A DNA stretch of 64,000 nucleotides from Deltaproteobacteria bacterium (GTDB lineage: Bacteria > Desulfobacterota > SM23-61), in NCBI GenBank assembly GCA_016875165.1, contig VGSF01000009.1, positions 16,068 to 80,067 of the forward strand, given 5' to 3'. The notes under the pieces were generated by a model. The model ran no database searches. It was not told the DNA's origin and worked only from the letters and a program-made list of their open reading frames with translations. Positions 21,483-31,100 of the stretch are shown here, piece by piece. A program made the position numbers and the translations under genes. Numbering within the stretch: position 1 is the first letter of the stretch; every line of letters begins with the position of its first letter.

Positions 21483-23987
21483 ATGCAAACGCAGAACTTT
21501 CAGAATCGCCTACCCGTAAAAATAGAAGAGGAAATGCAGAAGTCTTACATGGACTATGCCATGTCCGTAATCATTGGCCGCGCCCTGCCGGATGTGCGGG
21601 ATGGGCTAAAGCCCGTCCACCGCAGGGTGCTTTATGCCATGCATGACCTGGCCAATGACTGGAATAAGCCGTTCAAGAAATCTGCCAGAGTCGTCGGGGA
21701 TGTCATCGGAAAATACCATCCTCACGGGGACATGGCTGTTTATGACGCCCTGGTGCGCATGGCCCAGGAATTTTCCCTGCGATACCCGCTGATCAGCGGG
21801 CAGGGGAATTTCGGATCGATCGATGGAGACCCGCCAGCAGCCATGCGTTATACGGAAGTGCGCATGGCCCGCCTGGCCAGCGAGCTCCTGGCGGACATCG
21901 AGAAGAACACGGTGGACTTTGTCCCCAACTATGATGGGTCGGCGATGGAGCCGGCCATTCTCCCGGCGCGTTTCCCTAACCTTTTAGTCAATGGCTCCTC
22001 GGGGATCGCCGTGGGAATGACCACCAACATTCCCCCCCACAACCTTAAGGAAATCATCGAGGGCACCATAGCCATCATCAACAACCCGGACATTTCACCT
22101 GAAGGACTGTTGGGAATCATCCCCGGGCCGGACTTTCCCACGGCCGGGTTCATCCTGGGCCGTTCCGGCATTAGGGATGCCTATCTCTCTGGGAAAGGGA
22201 TGATCCAACTTCGAGCCCGAGCCCTGATCGAACGCCAAAAGAGGACAGAGCGGGAGGCCGTGGTTGTAACAGAGCTTCCTTATCAGGTGAATAAGGCCAA
22301 ACTTATGGAAAGGATCGCCGAACTCGTTCAAGAAAAAAAGATCGAGGGGATATCCGACCTTAGGGACGAATCAGACCGGGAAGGAATGCGCATCGTCATC
22401 GAGCTAAAAAGGGATGCCGTGGCCCAGGTGGTTCTTAATCAGCTCTTCAAGCATACGCAGATGCAGATTACTTTCGGCATCCTCCTCCTCTCTGTTGTCC
22501 ACGGACAGCCGCAGACGCTCAACATCAAAGAGATGATCCAGCAGTTCATCAACCACCGCAAGGAAGTGGTTACCCGCCGGAGCCAGTTTGAATTAGGAAA
22601 GGCCGAGTCCCAGGCGCACATTCTGGAAGGCCTGAAGATAGCCTTAGACAACCTCGACCGGGTCATCTCGCTCATTCGTTCTTCCAAAAATCCCAAAGAG
22701 GCCAAGGAAGGACTGATGGCGAAATTCTCACTCTCCGAAGCGCAAGCCACAGCCATTCTGGAAATGCGCCTGCAGCGCCTTACCAACCTGGAACGGGAAA
22801 AGATCAACGAGGAATACCGGGAACTCATCAAACTAATCGCCCGCCTTAAGGAAATTCTTAGCAACGAGCGCCTCCTCTTGAACCTCATCGTCGAAGAGCT
22901 TAAGGAGATCAAAGAGCGATACGGAGACGAAAGGCGCACGCAGATCATCGAGGAAGCGCAGGAGATCAACCTGGAGGACCTGATCGTGGAAGAGGATATG
23001 GTGGTGACCATCAGCCATTCCGGGTATATCAAGCGGAATGCCATCAGCCTCTACCGCAGCCAGAGGCGGGGAGGCCGGGGCAAGATGGGCATGACCACCA
23101 AAGAGGAGGATTTTGTCGAGCATCTCTTCGTCGCCTCCACCCACAGTTATATCTTGTTTTTCACGGACGCCGGCAAAGTGTTCTGGTTGAAAGTTCACGA
23201 AGTCCCCCAGGGCGGCCGCATGTCCCGGGGGAAGGCGATCGTCAATTTGCTGAACATCTCCGGAGAAGAGAAGATAACCGCCATCATGCCTGCACGGGTC
23301 TTCGAGCCGGGGAAGTACGTGATCATGACCACGAAGAACGGAGTGGTCAAGAAGACCGACCTGATGTCCTACAGCAATCCCCGCACCGGCGGAATAATTG
23401 CCCTGAACCTCGACCAGGGAGACGAGTTAATCTCGGCCGGCCTTACGGACGGAACGAAGGAGATTCTGCTGAGTTCCCGCGAGGGCAAATCCATTCGGTT
23501 TTCCGAGGAAGAAACCAGGGCCATCGGCCGCACGGCCCGCGGGGTGAAAGGGATCACTTTAAGCAAGCAAGACGCCCTGGTTTCCATGGACATCATCACC
23601 CCGGGCGCCCAGGGAGCCTCCATTCTTTCGGTCACGGAAAACGGTTTTGGCAAGCGCACACCAGTTGAAGAGTATCCTCTGCAGAACCGGGGAGGCAAGG
23701 GAGTTATAACCATCAAGACTACCCAGCGAAATGGCAAATTGGTGGGCGTCCAGCAGATCACCGAACAGGACGACGCCATGCTGATTACGGACAAGGGAAA
23801 AATCATTCGCATGCGGGGTGAAGAAATTTCGGTCATCGGGCGGAACACCCAGGGGGTAAAGCTGATCGAATTAGAGCCCGGAGAGAGGGTAATGGCAGTC
23901 ACCCGCCTGGCCGAGAGAGAGGATGAGCCGGAAATCCAGGAGGCGGAGGAAAGCCCCGAAGAAAACACGGGAGAGGAAAATATTTGA
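21483..23987 (+). CDS. gyrA: DNA gyrase subunit A
   Basis: [53 protein letters not shown]; GyrA box RRGGRGK. Confidence 0.97.
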   Translation: MQTQNFQNRLPVKIEEEMQKSYMDYAMSVIIGRALPDVRDGLKPVHRRVLYAMHDLANDWNKPFKKSARVVGDVIGKYHPHGDMAVYDALVRMAQEFSLRYPLISGQGNFGSIDGDPPAAMRYTEVRMARLASELLADIEKNTVDFVPNYDGSAMEPAILPARFPNLLVNGSSGIAVGMTTNIPPHNLKEIIEGTIAIINNPDISPEGLLGIIPGPDFPTAGFILGRSGIRDAYLSGKGMIQLRARALIERQKRTEREAVVVTELPYQVNKAKLMERIAELVQEKKIEGISDLRDESDREGMRIVIELKRDAVAQVVLNQLFKHTQMQITFGILLLSVVHGQPQTLNIKEMIQQFINHRKEVVTRRSQFELGKAESQAHILEGLKIALDNLDRVISLIRSSKNPKEAKEGLMAKFSLSEAQATAILEMRLQRLTNLEREKINEEYRELIKLIARLKEILSNERLLLNLIVEELKEIKERYGDERRTQIIEEAQEINLEDLIVEEDMVVTISHSGYIKRNAISLYRSQRRGGRGKMGMTTKEEDFVEHLFVASTHSYILFFTDAGKVFWLKVHEVPQGGRMSRGKAIVNLLNISGEEKITAIMPARVFEPGKYVIMTTKNGVVKKTDLMSYSNPRTGGIIALNLDQGDELISAGLTDGTKEILLSSREGKSIRFSEEETRAIGRTARGVKGITLSKQDALVSMDIITPGAQGASILSVTENGFGKRTPVEEYPLQNRGGKGVITIKTTQRNGKLVGVQQITEQDDAMLITDKGKIIRMRGEEISVIGRNTQGVKLIELEPGERVMAVTRLAEREDEPEIQEAEESPEENTGEENI

Positions 23988-23990
23988 TCC

Positions 23991-25019
23991 ATGGCCGGGG
24001 GCCGCACAGAAGCAGAAAGAATCAGCGTTATTGGCGCCGGAAGCTGGGGTACCACCCTGGCCAACCTCCTGGCCGAAAAAGGCCAGCCCGTAGATCTCTG
24101 GGTTTTTGAAGAAGAACTGTTTCTGGCCATGCAAGAAAAAAGGGAGAATGAAGTCTTCCTCCCCGGGATTCCCCTTTCTCATAGCATTCACCTGACCCAT
24201 TCCCTGGAAGAAGCCTGCCGGGGAAAAAGCATCCTGGTTTGCGCCGTGCCCTCACATGCCGTGCGGGAAGTGTTTGGCCAAAGCCGGCCTTACCTCCGGG
24301 AAAGGGTCTTGATTGTTAGCGCCACCAAAGGGCTTGAGGAAGAAACTTGCCGAACAGTATCGCGGATTTTAAGAGAAGCCCTCGGTGAGACCAGGGCCGA
24401 GATCGCCTGCCTATCCGGGCCAAGTTTTGCCAAAGAAGTCTCCAGCAAATTTCCGACGGCTGTCACTGTGGCATCGGCCAGCCCCGAGGCTGCGCGCAAA
24501 ACACAGCTTCTTTTGGGCAGGCCTTACTTCCGGATCTACACAAGCTCCGACCTGCTTGGAGTGGAAATAGGGGGGGCCAGCAAGAACGTCATGGCCATTG
24601 CAGCCGGGGCATCGGACGGCTTAGGTTTTGGGCACAGCACCCGCGCGGCCTTGATCACCCGCGGCCTGGCCGAGATGACCCGGCTGGGGGTCAAGATGGG
24701 AGCGGATGCGCGAACTTTTTTCGGCCTGGCCGGCCTGGGAGACCTGGTCCTTACCTGTACGGGAAATTTAAGCCGCAATCGCAGCGTCGGCTTGGAATTA
24801 GGGAAAGGGCGGTCGATTAAGGAGATTTTGCAGGGAATGAAGATGGTTGCCGAGGGCATCCGCACCACCAAAGCCCTTCGCGAATTAGCCAGGAAGCTTA
24901 ACGTGGAAATGCCCATTACGGAGAAAGTCTATGAGCTTCTTTACGAGGGCAAAGCCCCGCGGGAAGCCGTAAGCGAGTTGATGTCCCGGGACCCCCGAGC
25001 AGAGCAGGAAGGGTTGTAG
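23991..25019 (+). CDS. gpsA: Glycerol-3-phosphate dehydrogenase [NAD(P)+]
   Basis: ISVIGAGSWGTTLANLLAEKG; ATKGLE; SGPSFAKEV; EIGGASKNVMAIAAGASDGLGFG. Confidence 0.95.
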   Translation: MAGGRTEAERISVIGAGSWGTTLANLLAEKGQPVDLWVFEEELFLAMQEKRENEVFLPGIPLSHSIHLTHSLEEACRGKSILVCAVPSHAVREVFGQSRPYLRERVLIVSATKGLEEETCRTVSRILREALGETRAEIACLSGPSFAKEVSSKFPTAVTVASASPEAARKTQLLLGRPYFRIYTSSDLLGVEIGGASKNVMAIAAGASDGLGFGHSTRAALITRGLAEMTRLGVKMGADARTFFGLAGLGDLVLTCTGNLSRNRSVGLELGKGRSIKEILQGMKMVAEGIRTTKALRELARKLNVEMPITEKVYELLYEGKAPREAVSELMSRDPRAEQEGL

Positions 25020-25076
25020 AAACCACCAAGAAGGAAAGAGGGAAGGATAGAACGGTGGAATCGTGCTGAAGGTTGT

Positions 25077-25739
25077 CTACTTCCCCGCTGGAGCATGGAG
25101 GGCAGGAAGCTCAGCCAAGAGGCGCTCAACCAATCTTTTTTCTAAATTCTTTGCCGCCTGGCTCGGCCCCAAAATCTTTCCTTCGGCCATCCAGAGCACC
25201 GACCCCTTTTCCAGCTCCAGGACCCGAAACATCAGACTGATCTGACAGGACCCCTGATGATAGGTCGGTAGAGCGCGGTACTCATAGCGCCCCCCCTCCC
25301 AGACCTCAAAGGCTTCTCCGCGAACGTAGGGTTTCTGCAGGGAATAGCGCAGAAGGGCGCCTGTAATCAGAAGCTTGACTTGCAGGCGTTCTTTGATCTT
25401 AATAAGGGAGGATGGATTGGAGAGCAAATCTTGAGGGGTTAAGCCTAATTCCTCGAGGGCCGCAGAAACTTCTCCAGGGGGGATCAATTTGTAACCTTTG
25501 GCCAATAAAACCGTGTAGGTAAAGGAATTCAGATCTGCACCGGACTCAGGATAACCGGAAGCATCTGGAATTGGAAGAATAGCCGCGGGTTGAAAATCTT
25601 TAAAGTTAACCTCCCGGAAAACGGTCTTGTCCGCATTAAGTTTGTAAAAGCAACCGGCAAGGTAGAGACAACTGATCAAAACCACGAAATAGAGAAAGAA
25701 GACTTTTCTTTGTGGCGCGAACAAGATCTTGCTCCTCAA
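25077..25739 (-). CDS. Lipoprotein, putative (GNA1162/DUF799-like)
   Basis: Signal FFLYFVVLISCLYLAGC lipobox; VLLAKGYKLIPPGEV. Confidence 0.55.
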   Translation of the reverse strand: MRSKILFAPQRKVFFLYFVVLISCLYLAGCFYKLNADKTVFREVNFKDFQPAAILPIPDASGYPESGADLNSFTYTVLLAKGYKLIPPGEVSAALEELGLTPQDLLSNPSSLIKIKERLQVKLLITGALLRYSLQKPYVRGEAFEVWEGGRYEYRALPTYHQGSCQISLMFRVLELEKGSVLWMAEGKILGPSQAAKNLEKRLVERLLAELPALHAPAGK

Positions 25740-25814
25740 GGGAGAATTCGTTAAAATGACATATTTCTATTACACCTTAGAAAAGAACCACTGTCAAGGG
25801 AGGCGGAAGGTAAA

Positions 25815-26177
25815 ATGCCCATCTATGAATATCTCTGTCAGGATTGCCGGCGGGTTTCCAGTTTTATCGTTCTCAATATAAAAACCCCTTTCCATCCTGA
25901 ATGCAAAAAGTGCCATGGCAACAAGATGACCAAACTTATTTCCCGGGTGGCCCGGGTGCGTTCTGAAGAGAGCCGCCTGGAGTCCTTGGCTGATCCGAGT
26001 AAGTTAGGCGGGCTCGACGAGAACGATCCGGCGAGCATGGCCCGCTTTATGAAACGGATGGGCAAGGAGTTAGGAGAGGACATGGGAGAAGATTTTGATT
26101 CAATGATAGAAGAAGCCATGGAGGAGGAAAGCAAAAGCAAAGGGGAAGGTTCGAAGGATTCAGAAGCAGATTTTTAG
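25815..26177 (+). CDS. FmdB-family zinc-ribbon protein
   Basis: MPIYEYLCQDCRRVSSF...PECKKCHGNKMTKLISRV. Confidence 0.85.
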   Translation: MPIYEYLCQDCRRVSSFIVLNIKTPFHPECKKCHGNKMTKLISRVARVRSEESRLESLADPSKLGGLDENDPASMARFMKRMGKELGEDMGEDFDSMIEEAMEEESKSKGEGSKDSEADF

Positions 26178-26312
26178 TTTCCACTCCTAATAAACCAGCA
26201 AAAAGCCCTCAAAATTTTCTTGACAAAACTTTTTTCTTTATCCATATTGCCACAAGAGATTCTTTGCTCCATTGTCCCCCAAGATCGACGATTTATAAAA
26301 ACAGTATCAGTT

Positions 26313-26504
26313 GAGCCTCTTGCAAAAGTATTTTTTTGTGGTTCGACAAGCTTGTCCTGAGCGAACCGTTCACCCTTCGAGAACCTCAGGGCGAACGGTG
26401 AGTCGAAGGGCTCACCACGAACGGAAAAACTAAATAAATTCAACCTAAGCCCGTTCACCCTGAGCCTGTCGAAGGGTAAATTACGGACTTTTGCAAGAGG
26501 CTCA
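26313..26504. repeat. Palindromic element with GAGCCTCTTGCAAAAG / CTTTTGCAAGAGGCTC termini
   Basis: Terminal inverted repeats; internal GAACGGTTCACCCTTCG... hairpins; second copy at 30433-30563 in opposite internal orientation. Confidence 0.75.
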
Positions 26505-26607
26505 GGGGTATTATCAATTCCGTGGCTGGGATTGGGAGACGGGCCGGCCAACCAGAGAGAAACTCTTAGAGCTGGAACTTAACCAGGTGGCCGCCGAGAT
26601 GTATCCT

Positions 26608-26743
26608 TGATGGCTTCGTAAAAAGTCTCTTAGATCGTCACCCCGGCGAAAGCCGGGGCCCAGAACATCTTGAAATAACTGGATTCCGGCATCCGCCGGA
26701 ATGACGGAAAAGGGCATTTTCAGACTTTTTACGAAATCATCAA
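26608..26743. repeat. Palindromic MITE/REP-like element, subtype A-like
   Basis: TGATGGCTTCGTAAAAAGTCT...AGACTTTTTACGAAATCATCA. Confidence 0.75.
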
Positions 26744-26805
26744 TGGGTTGGAACTCAAGATTTCCAGTTTTGGGTTTAAAATTAAAGAAAGGGGGGAGTC
26801 GTAAG

Positions 26806-27954
26806 ATGACCAAAAGAGTGGCCATTGTTGGCGTAGGAACAACCGGGTTTCGCGCGACCACTCCGGATGTCTCCTACCGGGAGTTGACCTACGAAGCAGC
26901 AACCAAAGCTTACTTTGAAGCGGGCATTGAGCCCAAAGAGGTGGATGCCTTTGTCGCTACCTCTGAAGATTTCCTCGAGGGGTATAGTATTTCTGATGAA
27001 TATTCACCTGATCAATTAGGGGCGGTCCTAAAACCCATTTATACCATTCCGGGAGACTTTATTCACTCTCTGGCCTGCGCCCAGATGATGATCCTGTCCG
27101 GAATTGGGGACATCATGGTGGTTCAAGGGATGTCCAAGGCATCGAACATGTTGACCATCTCCGAAATGGTCTCTTTTGCCATGGACCCCATATATAACCG
27201 GCCATTAAAAGAAAGCCCGCATGTCGTGGCCGGGATGGAAATGGCCCGCTTCCTGTACGAGACCGGGACAACGCGGGAGCAATGCGCCAAAGTGGTGGTG
27301 AAGAACAAAAGGAATGCTTTATCCAACCCGCTGGCCGGCCATGGGGTTCTCATCGACGCCAACTATGTTCTCAAATCCGAAACGGTCTCCTTCCCGTTGA
27401 CCAGGATGGACATCAGTCCTCATTCTGATGGAGCCGTGGTGCTCGTCCTGGCAGAAGAAAAAAGGGCCAAAGCCCTCTCCGACAAACCCATCTGGATCCG
27501 AGGGATCGGCTGGTGCTCGGACACGCCCGGCCTGGAAACCCGGAACTGGGGGGAAGCCATCTACGCCCAGATGGCCGCCGAGATGGCCTACAAGATGGCT
27601 GGAATTCGTTATCCGCGCAAGGAGATTGACTTTGCGGAAGTTAATGACGAGTTCTCCTATAAAGAACTCCAGCATCTGGAAGCAATGAGAATCTGTAAAA
27701 AAGGAGAAGCCGGGCCTCTTACCGAGATGGGGGGAACGGAGATCAACGGGGAAATTGCGGTCAATCCCTCCGGAGGGTGCCTCGGAGTGGGAAACCTCTT
27801 TGAGCTAAACGGAGGACAAAAGGTCCTGGAAGTTGTCAGACAGCTTAGAGGGGAAGCCGGGAAGAATCAACTGAAAAACGTAACCACCGGGCTGGCTCAG
27901 AGTTGGCGGGGTATCCCGACGACTACCGGGACAGTGGTGATCCTGAGCAATTAA
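26806..27954 (+). CDS. Thiolase-fold protein (SCP-x/acetyl-CoA acetyltransferase-like), atypical active site
   Basis: MTKRVAIVGVGTTGFRA..SYRELTYEAATKAYFEAGI; NPSGGCLGVGNLFELNGGQKVLEVVRQLRGEAG. Confidence 0.8.
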   Translation: MTKRVAIVGVGTTGFRATTPDVSYRELTYEAATKAYFEAGIEPKEVDAFVATSEDFLEGYSISDEYSPDQLGAVLKPIYTIPGDFIHSLACAQMMILSGIGDIMVVQGMSKASNMLTISEMVSFAMDPIYNRPLKESPHVVAGMEMARFLYETGTTREQCAKVVVKNKRNALSNPLAGHGVLIDANYVLKSETVSFPLTRMDISPHSDGAVVLVLAEEKRAKALSDKPIWIRGIGWCSDTPGLETRNWGEAIYAQMAAEMAYKMAGIRYPRKEIDFAEVNDEFSYKELQHLEAMRICKKGEAGPLTEMGGTEINGEIAVNPSGGCLGVGNLFELNGGQKVLEVVRQLRGEAGKNQLKNVTTGLAQSWRGIPTTTGTVVILSN

Positions 27955-27967
27955 GGAGGTGAAAAGC

Positions 27968-29125
27968 ATGAGAAGAGTAGCCATTGTCGGAGCAGGACTG
28001 ACCAAATTTTATCGCAATACCCAGGAAACGCCCAAAGAGCTGGCTTATGAGGCCACCAAAATGGCCCTGGATTCCTGCGAGATGACACTTTCGGACATAA
28101 ATTGTGTCGTCCATGGAACGGCCCCAGATGCATTCGATGGGGTTCATATGAAAGGGGAATATCTCTCCGATGCCTCAGGGGGATTGCGCAAGCCTTACAT
28201 GCGGCACTTTGTTGGCGGGGGCACAGGGGTTTTTTCGCCGATCCACGGCTGGTTCCATGTGGCCTCGGGGATGTTCGATACCTGTCTGGTGGTTTGCGAA
28301 GAGAAGATGTCTGCGGCCTATCCTCATCCTGCCGGGGCCTTCTTAACGATCTTTGACCACACAACAGAGCAACCACTTTACCCCACTTTGATCTACATCT
28401 TTGCCATTGAAATGAATCGTTTTATGACCACTCACGGTTATCGCAAAGAAGACATCGCCCTGGTGGCCGTTAAAAATAAAAAGAATGCCATGAACCATCC
28501 ATCAGCTCAGTTGCCCGGGGAAATCACTGTCCAGGATGTTCTCAATTCAGAAATCATGGCCTGGCCGGTGAACCGGCTGGACATCAGCCCGACGAGCGAC
28601 GGGGCGGCCGCAATCCTCCTGGCTTCGGAAGACGTAGCCCGGAGAATTACGGAGAAACCGATCTGGATGGACGGTGTGGGCTTTTGTCTGGACACCGCCT
28701 ACTGGTGCACCCGGGACCTTTATTACCCGGATTATCTGGAAGTAGCCGCCCGCCAGGCATATAAGATGGCCGGGATCAAAGAACCCTCCAAGGAGATCCA
28801 TGTGGCCGAGCCTTATGATCCCTTCACTTATAAAGAACTCCACCATATCGAAGGATTAATGCTGGCGCCGCGGGGAAAATCCGTTCAGATGCTGGTGGAT
28901 GGGGCGTTTAACAGGGATGGAAACCTACCAACCTCTCCTTCAGGAGGACTTCTGGGCGTGGGCAATCCCATTGCGGCCGCAGGTCTGATGAAGATCATCG
29001 AGATCTATCTGCAATTAAAAGGGGAAGCGGGTAAACGGCAGATTCCGGGGAAGCCTACTTGCGGCGTGGCCAATGCCTGGGGAGACCTGATGCAGGTTGG
29101 AACCGTGGTCGTTATGAGAAGCTAA
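27968..29125 (+). CDS. Thiolase-fold protein, atypical active site (second)
   Basis: MRRVAIVGAGLTKFYRNTQETPKELAYEATKMALDS; SPSGGLLGVGNPIAAAGLMKIIEIYLQLKGEAG. Confidence 0.8.
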   Translation: MRRVAIVGAGLTKFYRNTQETPKELAYEATKMALDSCEMTLSDINCVVHGTAPDAFDGVHMKGEYLSDASGGLRKPYMRHFVGGGTGVFSPIHGWFHVASGMFDTCLVVCEEKMSAAYPHPAGAFLTIFDHTTEQPLYPTLIYIFAIEMNRFMTTHGYRKEDIALVAVKNKKNAMNHPSAQLPGEITVQDVLNSEIMAWPVNRLDISPTSDGAAAILLASEDVARRITEKPIWMDGVGFCLDTAYWCTRDLYYPDYLEVAARQAYKMAGIKEPSKEIHVAEPYDPFTYKELHHIEGLMLAPRGKSVQMLVDGAFNRDGNLPTSPSGGLLGVGNPIAAAGLMKIIEIYLQLKGEAGKRQIPGKPTCGVANAWGDLMQVGTVVVMRS

Positions 29126-29140
29126 GGAGGAGGTGAATAT

Positions 29141-29671
29141 ATGGAAATTACGGAAAAGATGGTGGAAAAAACGGCGACGAAGCTGAGCGCCGAGGAGATT
29201 TTAGGGGGGAAGGTTCTCTCTGTGAAGTGGGAGCCTAAATTAAAATATGCCTGGGACAATGGCCCAGCCATCGGAAGGTACCTGGCAGAACTGAAAAATG
29301 GAAAGATCATTGCCAAGAAGTGCGACAAGTGTCACCGCATCATGCTTCCGCCCAGAATGTTTTGCGAGCTCTGCTGGGTCCCGACAGGGGAATGGGTCTA
29401 TGTCCAGGATACAGGCATTGTAAATACCTGGATCGTGGGTTATGTGGACTGGAAGGCAACGCGCCTTGACATCAAAGGAGGCGTCCGGCCCATTACCCCT
29501 GGCATCATCGAAATTGATGGAGCCTCAAAAGGCATGGGCATTCTCCATCATTTAGGCGAGGTGGATCCCTGGAAGATCTATCGGGGCATGAAAGTAAAGG
29601 CAGTCTGGAAACCACCCGAGGAAAGAACCGGGGCGATTACCGACATTAAATATTTTAAGCCAATAGATTGA
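29141..29671 (+). CDS. DUF35 OB-fold/zinc-ribbon (ChsH2/BbsA-type) thiolase partner
   Basis: CDKCHRIMLPPRMFCELCW; GIVNTWIVGYVDW; pairs with thiolase-fold genes. Confidence 0.82.
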   Translation: MEITEKMVEKTATKLSAEEILGGKVLSVKWEPKLKYAWDNGPAIGRYLAELKNGKIIAKKCDKCHRIMLPPRMFCELCWVPTGEWVYVQDTGIVNTWIVGYVDWKATRLDIKGGVRPITPGIIEIDGASKGMGILHHLGEVDPWKIYRGMKVKAVWKPPEERTGAITDIKYFKPID

Positions 29672-29749
29672 GGCGCAAGGTTTGAGGCGCAAGGCATAAG
29701 GCAAAAATTAAAGCCTTCAATCTCTAACCTCAAACCTCCAACCTTGAAG

Positions 29750-29929
29750 AACTCGTAAAAAGTCCGAAAGCTCCTTTTCCCGTCATTCCGGCCCCGATTT
29801 TCATCGGGATAAACTCCAGCCGGAATTAAGTTATTTCAAGGAGTTATCAAACCACTGGACTCCGGTTTTCACCCCCGGATTACAACATTCCGGGGCAGGC
29901 TTAGTGACGACTTTTTACGAGGCCATCAA
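29750..29929. repeat. Palindromic MITE/REP-like element, subtype A (expanded)
   Basis: ACTCGTAAAAAGTCCG...GACGACTTTTTACGAGGCCATCAA between the two DUF35 genes. Confidence 0.7.
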
Positions 29930-29955
29930 CCTTGAAACGATATGGAGGTGAATTT

Positions 29956-30432
29956 ATGGCGTTGATCGAACGATTTCAGAAGACGACGGATATCACAAAA
30001 TGGCACGGGCAGATCCCGATGAGCTACATTTATACCGTCGGCCGGGCCGGGGAAAAATTTTTCCGCGAGATCATAAATGGAAAAATTTTCGGGGCGAGAT
30101 GCGACTCCTGCAAAATCACCTACGTCCCTCCCAGAACCTATTGTGAAAAGTGTTTTGCCAGGCTGGAAGATCATTATACGGAAGTCGGGACCAAAGGAAC
30201 CGTTCATACCTTCACTCAATCCTACGAGGCCTATGACGGAGCAAAGAAAGAAACCCCGTCGATAGTGGCCGTCATCCGCATCGACGGTACGGAGGGGGGC
30301 TTCATCCATTGGCTGGGAGAGATTGATTTTGAGAAGGTTTACATCGGCATGCCGGTGGAGGCGGTCTTAAAACCCAAGAAGGAAAGAGAAGGGAGCATCC
30401 TGGACATCAAATATTTTAAACCCGTTATATAG
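29956..30432 (+). CDS. DUF35 OB-fold/zinc-ribbon protein (second)
   Basis: CDSCKITYVPPRTYCEKCF; GTVHTFTQSYEAYDG; ILDIKYFKPV like the first DUF35. Confidence 0.82.
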   Translation: MALIERFQKTTDITKWHGQIPMSYIYTVGRAGEKFFREIINGKIFGARCDSCKITYVPPRTYCEKCFARLEDHYTEVGTKGTVHTFTQSYEAYDGAKKETPSIVAVIRIDGTEGGFIHWLGEIDFEKVYIGMPVEAVLKPKKEREGSILDIKYFKPVI

Positions 30433-30563
30433 GAGGCTCTTGCAAAAGACCGCAATTTACCCTTCGACAGGCTCAGGGTGAACGGGCTTAGGCTGAAATT
30501 ATTTAGTTTTTCCGTTCGTGGTGAGCTTGTCGAACCACAAAAAAAACTTTTGCAAGAGGCTCA
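30433..30563. repeat. Palindromic element, GAGGCTCTTGCAAAAG termini (second copy)
   Basis: GAGGCTCTTGCAAAAG ... CTTTTGCAAGAGGCTC; abuts stop codon of the preceding DUF35 gene. Confidence 0.75.
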
Positions 30564-30709
30564 ATGGTATTTTGGAATCGTTCTAATAGTGCCTACCCAG
30601 AAATTCCGGATTTTCCCTACATTCCATTTAATCCCCCGCTCCTATTCCGCGACCCCCCAACCCCTTTTTTGATAAAGGGAGTTGGGGTTTTTTGTTCCGG
30701 GATGGCGCT

Positions 30710-30843
30710 AATTCAATTGTATAGGAATTTGCTTTTTTATCCCCCTCCCCCCATCCCCCTCCCGCCAGGGGAGGGGAGATACTGGGGGATCCAAAATTCC
30801 CTCCCCCTGGATGGGGGAGGGTTAGGGTGGGGGTGTTAATAAC
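30710..30843. repeat. G/C-homopolymer-rich repeat copy 1
   Basis: TTGTATAGGAATTTGCTTTTTTATCCCCCTCCCCCCATCCCCCTCCCGCCAGGGGAGGGG...CCCTCCCCCTGGATGGGGGAGGGTTAGGGTGGGGGTGTTAATAACTTG. Confidence 0.85.
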
Positions 30844-30875
30844 TTGATTGTATAGGAAAAATCTTTTTTCAACTT

Positions 30876-31030
30876 TGATGGATTCGTAAAAAGTCCTGTT
30901 CCTGTCATTGCGAGAAGTTCCGCATTGGCGAGACGACGAAGCAATCTTGTCTTTTCGGGCACTTTTAAAAACGAGATTGCTTCGCTGGCGCTCGCAATGA
31001 CCCTTTCGCTACTTTTTACGAGATCATCAA
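30876..31030. repeat. Palindromic MITE/REP-like element, subtype B
   Basis: TGATGGATTCGTAAAAAGTCCTG..CATTGCGAGAAGTTCCGCATTGGCG..GCTCGCAATGACC..ACTTTTTACGAGATCATCA. Confidence 0.8.
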
Positions 31031-31100
31031 CTTTAGTCCGCTTCTTAATAATGGTTTTAAAAGCTCTGCGGTCTCTGTGCCCTCTGTGGCAAAAATCAAT

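Noticed and set aside
22439-24130. Long minus-strand ORFs opposite gyrA/gpsA
   Set aside because: Ser/Arg-rich shadow ORFs opposite highly conserved genes.
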